The notes under the pieces are model-generated. The model saw nothing but the letters and a program-made list of their open reading frames with translations, was not told where the DNA came from and searched no databases. A DNA stretch of 7,807 nt from an uncultured Lachnospiraceae bacterium (GTDB lineage Bacteria > Bacillota > Clostridia > Lachnospirales > Lachnospiraceae). Positions 6,194 to 7,807 of the stretch are shown one piece after another. Position 1 is the stretch's first letter, and each line of letters starts with the position of its first letter. Location of the stretch: positions 1 to 7,807 of the forward strand of contig CAMWWJ010000155.1 in assembly GCA_947177925.1 (NCBI GenBank), written 5' to 3'. A program made the position numbers and the translations under genes.

Positions 6194-6217
6194 TATCACA
6201 ATTTTTATGTTGTGATA
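6194..6217. promoter_or_regulatory. Operator-like inverted repeat upstream of the operon promoter
   Basis: TATCACAA at 6194-6201 and TTGTGATA at 6210-6217 form a perfect 8-bp inverted repeat with an 8-bp spacer, ending 17 bp upstream of the -35 box. This is typical of a binding site for a dimeric HTH protein, most simply the first gene of this operon. The repeat is certain; the binding protein is inferred. Confidence 0.5.
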
Positions 6218-6241
6218 CAACAACTTAAAAAAATTTCAAGC

Positions 6242-6397
6242 TTATGCCTTCCTGAACTCTTCCATCCTTTTCAGTTCTTCCTCGGCATTGTCAAAACTGA
6301 TATGCGTGTATACATTCATCGTGACCGATATATCCGAATGCCCCATGAGATACTGCAGTATCTTCGGATTCATTCCCAATTTCGCCATATTGGAACA
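6242..6397 (-). pseudogene. Tyrosine recombinase/integrase, C-terminal 51 codons
   Basis: The segment reads CSNMAKLGMNPKILQYLMGH, then SDISVTMNVYTHISFDNAEEE, ending with TAA at 6244-6242. This matches the C-terminus of integrases of conjugative elements in Clostridia. It retains the GHSDI histidine region and the catalytic tyrosine of NVYTH, but the Arg, Lys and HxxR catalytic residues and the whole N-terminal part are missing, so it cannot be an active recombinase. It is joined in frame to the broken ATPase gene at 6397/6398. A full integrase is around 350-400 aa. It marks the former end of a mobile element; the intact HTH-peptidase-PIN operon begins on its far side after about 65 bp. The family call is secure. 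Confidence 0.85.
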
Positions 6398-7046
6398 ATT
6401 TGAAGTCTTTTTAATCTCAATTGGGTTAAGCACACCGTCATGCTCTGGCACGCTGTCAATCTCCTTGACATCTTTATCACGATAATAGTACAGATATGGC
6501 TCCTTGCCACAATTTATGTAAGTCTTCATAATCTCGGCAACCACATAGTTTTCCAAGATAGCACCATTCATCGCACCACTCTCCAAGGTTTCTGCACTGC
6601 TCCACTTTGTTAGATAGCAAACTAGTATCATAAAAATACAACTTCGGTGTTTTTACAAAACGTTTTAACAGGCTATTGGAATAGGGATGCAAATAGAAAA
6701 TAATCCCCAATGTCTCTAAAATCCCCAACCAATTCTTTGCCTGTATCTGATTAATATCTGCATCTCCTGTAATGTCTGCAACATTCAGCATCTGCCCGCA
6801 TCTTGCTACTACCGCAGTAATAAATCTAAAGAATTTCAACGAGTCAATGGTAAAAAGTTCCATTTCTCCATCACAGATTTCTGCCTGAGACAAGGATGTA
6901 GGCGAAAGTGCTGCCACTCTTCCAGCCATAGACTCCTGCACACCTCCCATCAATTTAAACACCTATGAACCAGTTACCAAAACACCCGGATATTCTCTTG
7001 TAACCTGATTTACTACATTCTCCAAATTTCTTGTTATATACTTCAT
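6398..7046 (-). pseudogene. DUF4143-type AAA ATPase, heavily degraded
   Basis: The gene starts at ATG 7046 with MKYITRNLENVVNQVTREYP and LVTG, the usual start of these ATPases. Where the Walker A loop should follow, the frame jumps to S, TAG (6965-6963), VFKLMGGVQESMAGRVA, which in intact relatives lies well over 50 residues later; the TAG sits where those relatives have Gln (TGSQxFKLM). A second gap near 6842 removes the segment between the SLSQAEI region and LKFFRFITAVVARCGQ. The AKNWL...KTPKLYFYDT core follows, then a frameshift near 6617-6620, consistent with loss of two bases, after which CYLTKWSSAETLESGA through NPIEIKKTSN continues in another frame. Intact proteins are about 400-430 aa; about 215 codons remain, with no Walker A or B. 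It ends by fusion to an integrase tail. No function is expected. Confidence 0.8.
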
Positions 7047-7059
7047 ATCCCTAATCTTC

Positions 7060-7098
7060 TTTCGGCTATTATTCACTATGAATAAATTTTAGCCGAAA
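7060..7098. repeat. Long dyad in front of the ATPase pseudogene
   Basis: TTTCGGCTA at 7060-7068 pairs with TAGCCGAAA at 7090-7098, and inside it TTATTCA at 7069-7075 pairs with TGAATAA at 7079-7085, giving a 16-bp stem with a 4-nt bulge (ATTT) and a 3-nt loop. It lies just upstream of the ATPase start on the minus strand and is not followed by a T-run, so an operator or RNA control element is more likely than a terminator. Confidence 0.6.
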
Positions 7099-7130
7099 CA
7101 TGCATCTTGAATACAGCTTTTTTAATGGGT

Positions 7131-7173
7131 TTCATAACACAAACTCTTCACTTTCCAAAGTTTATGTTATGAA
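7131..7173. repeat. Second dyad in the 7047-7235 spacer
   Basis: TTCATAACA at 7131-7139 is the reverse complement of TGTTATGAA at 7165-7173, and AAACT/AGTTT (7141-7145 and 7159-7163) extends the stem around a 13-nt loop with one mismatch. No T-run follows on either strand. The rest of this 189-bp spacer shows no gene. Confidence 0.5.
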
Positions 7174-7235
7174 TGTTCAAAAACTTTCCAATTCCAGCTT
7201 CCATTGTCATTATACATATGAATTATGCCAAATAA

Positions 7236-7751
7236 TCAACCTAAACTACTACAAAATTTATCTTTCTCCTCTTCAATTTCCTGCAAAGCCTTCTGTGCCT
7301 TGGCATCCTTAGACAGCGCCCTTAAAATCCGGTTGATATCCTCCGGACAGAACATGCCGATGGCTTTTGACAGATCATCAATATTGTCCCGGTTTACTTG
7401 CAGACATCCTCCTCCTGACAGTGGAATCGTAATCACCTCCTTTGGATTGCTCACGTCACCTAAACTGATAGTATTACGTTCATTGTTACAGAAAAAGACA
7501 ACCCCGTTATATTCTATCATGCCTGAATCATCTGCCAGATAAGAATAAGGCGCGCTTTTTTTCCCGTTAAGCCTTTCCTCAAATTTTGCCATGGTCTCAT
7601 ATGGTTTTACCGGTTCTTTTTCCACTATTTCTGATAACATATTTTCATGCAGATAGCTTTTAAACTCCTTCTGCCCCTCAGGTTTTCCCCCATTCTTATA
7701 AACCGCCTCGCTTCTATTTTGTGCCACATATGAAATTCCTGAAAGTCTCAT
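7236..7751 (-). CDS. Conserved-looking hypothetical protein, 171 aa
   Basis: I cannot name a family with confidence, although the style is familiar from uncharacterised proteins of Lachnospiraceae. The ATG at 7751 follows GGAGG with an 8-nt gap, so the N-terminus is sound. There is no signal peptide, membrane segment or metal-binding cluster. The N-terminal 65 residues are polar and probably flexible. The middle, about residues 66-120, looks like a compact beta-rich domain with YSYLADDSGMIEYNGVVFFC, SLGDVSNP and the glycine-rich IPLSGGGCLQVNRDNI. The C-terminal part from DLSKAIGMFCPEDINRIL to about residue 163 is predicted helical, ending in a charged stretch. It is the only apparently intact gene upstream of the broken ATPase, and nothing around it indicates a function. 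Confidence 0.72.
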   Translation of the reverse strand: MRLSGISYVAQNRSEAVYKNGGKPEGQKEFKSYLHENMLSEIVEKEPVKPYETMAKFEERLNGKKSAPYSYLADDSGMIEYNGVVFFCNNERNTISLGDVSNPKEVITIPLSGGGCLQVNRDNIDDLSKAIGMFCPEDINRILRALSKDAKAQKALQEIEEEKDKFCSSLG

Positions 7752-7779
7752 AATTTATTCCTCCAATTTTTCCGAAACT

Positions 7780-7785
7780 GTTATA
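7780..7785 (-). promoter_or_regulatory. Possible extended -10 element for the 171-aa gene
   Basis: The minus strand reads TGATATAAC, an extended -10 (TGN before TATAAC), 28 nt upstream of the ATG at 7751. A matching -35 would fall at the very end of the window, where TGTCTT is only a weak candidate, so only the -10 is called. Confidence 0.4.
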
Positions 7786-7807
7786 TCATTCTAAAATAAA
7801 AAAGACA

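Noticed and set aside
6242..6397. Functional integrase that could mobilise the region
   Set aside because: Only the last 51 residues remain, and the Arg, Lys and HxxR catalytic residues are absent.
7100..7542. Plus-strand ORFs opposite the 171-aa gene and its spacer
   Set aside because: They are antisense to a gene with a clear start signal and show no domain features.
1..7807. CRISPR array, tRNA, rRNA or complete insertion sequence
   Set aside because: I saw no regularly spaced repeats, no tRNA-like cloverleaf and no transposase on either strand.

Overview
The window looks like chromosomal or integrated accessory DNA of a low-GC Gram-positive bacterium, most likely a gut Clostridium relative (Lachnospiraceae-like). 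This rests on the AT-rich sequence, strong AGGAGG-type ribosome binding sites, TTG and GTG starts, a GTGACA-17-TATACT promoter, and protein styles familiar from Clostridia. The taxonomic call is inference. All intact genes are on the minus strand.

Layout in minus-strand transcription order, from high to low coordinates: (1) 7236-7751 is an intact 171-aa protein of unknown function. (2) 7047-7235 is a gene-free spacer with two long dyad symmetries. (3) 6242-7046 is a broken gene. It starts as a DUF4143-type AAA ATPase that has lost its Walker motifs, carries an internal amber codon, a second internal deletion and a frameshift, and then joins directly to the last 51 codons of a tyrosine recombinase. 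(4) 4408-6118 is a compact, apparently intact three-gene operon with its own promoter and operator-like palindromes: an XRE-like HTH regulator, an ImmA/IrrE zinc peptidase, and a PIN-domain nuclease coupled to the peptidase gene by a TGATG overlap. (5) 3526-4277 holds remnants: a 5'-truncated open frame and the N-terminus of a P27-type phage terminase small subunit on the plus strand, abutting the N-terminus of a DUF1538-like membrane protein on the minus strand. (6) 3128-3350 is a structured leader with an excellent ribosome binding site, a 69-codon ORF and three hairpins, one of which has a competing alternative pairing. (7) 89-3087 is a two-gene ABC exporter (ATPase plus FtsX/MacB-like permease). 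(8) 1-58 is the first 19 codons of an XRE-type regulator running off the window edge.

The biological content is two functional modules embedded in phage and recombinase debris. The HTH-peptidase-PIN operon is the best candidate for an under-described system. By analogy with ImmR/ImmA, the peptidase would cleave or disable the HTH repressor on some signal, and the PIN nuclease would be the effector. The ABC exporter resembles antimicrobial-peptide or signal exporters, and its structured leader suggests post-transcriptional control. No rRNA, tRNA, CRISPR array or complete insertion sequence was seen.
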